From Deltaproteobacteria bacterium UBA3076 (GTDB lineage: Bacteria; Desulfobacterota; Dissulfuribacteria; Dissulfuribacterales; UBA3076): DNA of 5,573 bases. The notes under the pieces were generated by a model, which saw only the letters and a program-made list of their open reading frames with translations, did not search any database and was not told where the DNA came from. Below are positions 5,518-5,573 of this stretch, one piece after another; within the stretch, counting starts at the first letter, position 1, and each line of letters begins with the position of its first letter. The position numbers and the translations under genes are program-made. The stretch lies in NCBI GenBank assembly GCA_002367355.1, contig DFBQ01000125.1, positions 13,471-19,043 of the forward strand. Direction: 5' to 3'.

Positions 5518-5573
5518 TCTCCTTTCGTCTCCTATTGAGTGCAAAGCTACCCGCGGAAAGACCGGCGACGCAA
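5391..5573. other. non-coding tail of the window
   Basis: No gene is supported here. The first part is the interior and right arm of the inverted-repeat segment. It contains a small hairpin, GATTTT (5393-5398) pairing with AAAATC (5406-5411), with no T-tract after it. The last 56 bases (5518-5573) show no open frame, RNA gene or terminator that I can support. Confidence 0.5.

Overview
The window is a stretch of a bacterial chromosome, roughly 50% GC. Gene content and protein wording suggest a Desulfobacterota (delta-proteobacterial) sulfate-reducer type of organism. That assignment is an inference from family resemblance, not something the sequence proves. All recognisable genes lie on the + strand.

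Bases 1-2852 hold the wreck of a [NiFe]-hydrogenase maturation operon in the order hypF-hypC-hypD-hypE-hypA. Every member is broken. hypF has lost its YrdC-like domain and most of its Kae1-like domain through two internal deletions. hypC has one single-base frameshift. hypD has lost about 150 central residues. hypE keeps nearly all its sequence but carries two single-base indels. hypA is reduced to its first dozen or so residues, and hypB is absent. The ends of the genes, the ribosome binding sites and the hypC/hypD GTGA stop-start overlap are still readable, so the decay looks fairly recent. The intact genes downstream argue against general sequencing error. In working form these proteins build and insert the Fe(CN)2CO ligand group (HypF, HypE, HypC, HypD) and deliver nickel (HypA, HypB). 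This locus cannot supply that pathway.

Bases 2853-2977 are an AT-rich spacer with a possible weak promoter. Four apparently intact genes follow: a 95-residue conserved-looking protein of unknown function (2978-3265), an AI-2E/PerM-family membrane protein (3289-4398), a DUF2784-type small membrane protein whose true start is probably a non-standard codon upstream of the annotated GTG (4478-4819), and a RimI-type N-acetyltransferase (4887-5390).

The end of rimI runs into a 187-bp segment bounded by 25-bp imperfect inverted repeats (5331-5355 and 5493-5517). This looks like a small non-autonomous mobile element or a long hairpin, and it supplies the last residues of RimI. I see no gene in the final ~180 bases.

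I found no CRISPR array, RNA gene, complete insertion sequence or evident new defence or metabolic system. The most informative features are the deletion pattern in the hyp operon, the inverted-repeat element at the rimI end, and the unusual DUF2784 start.
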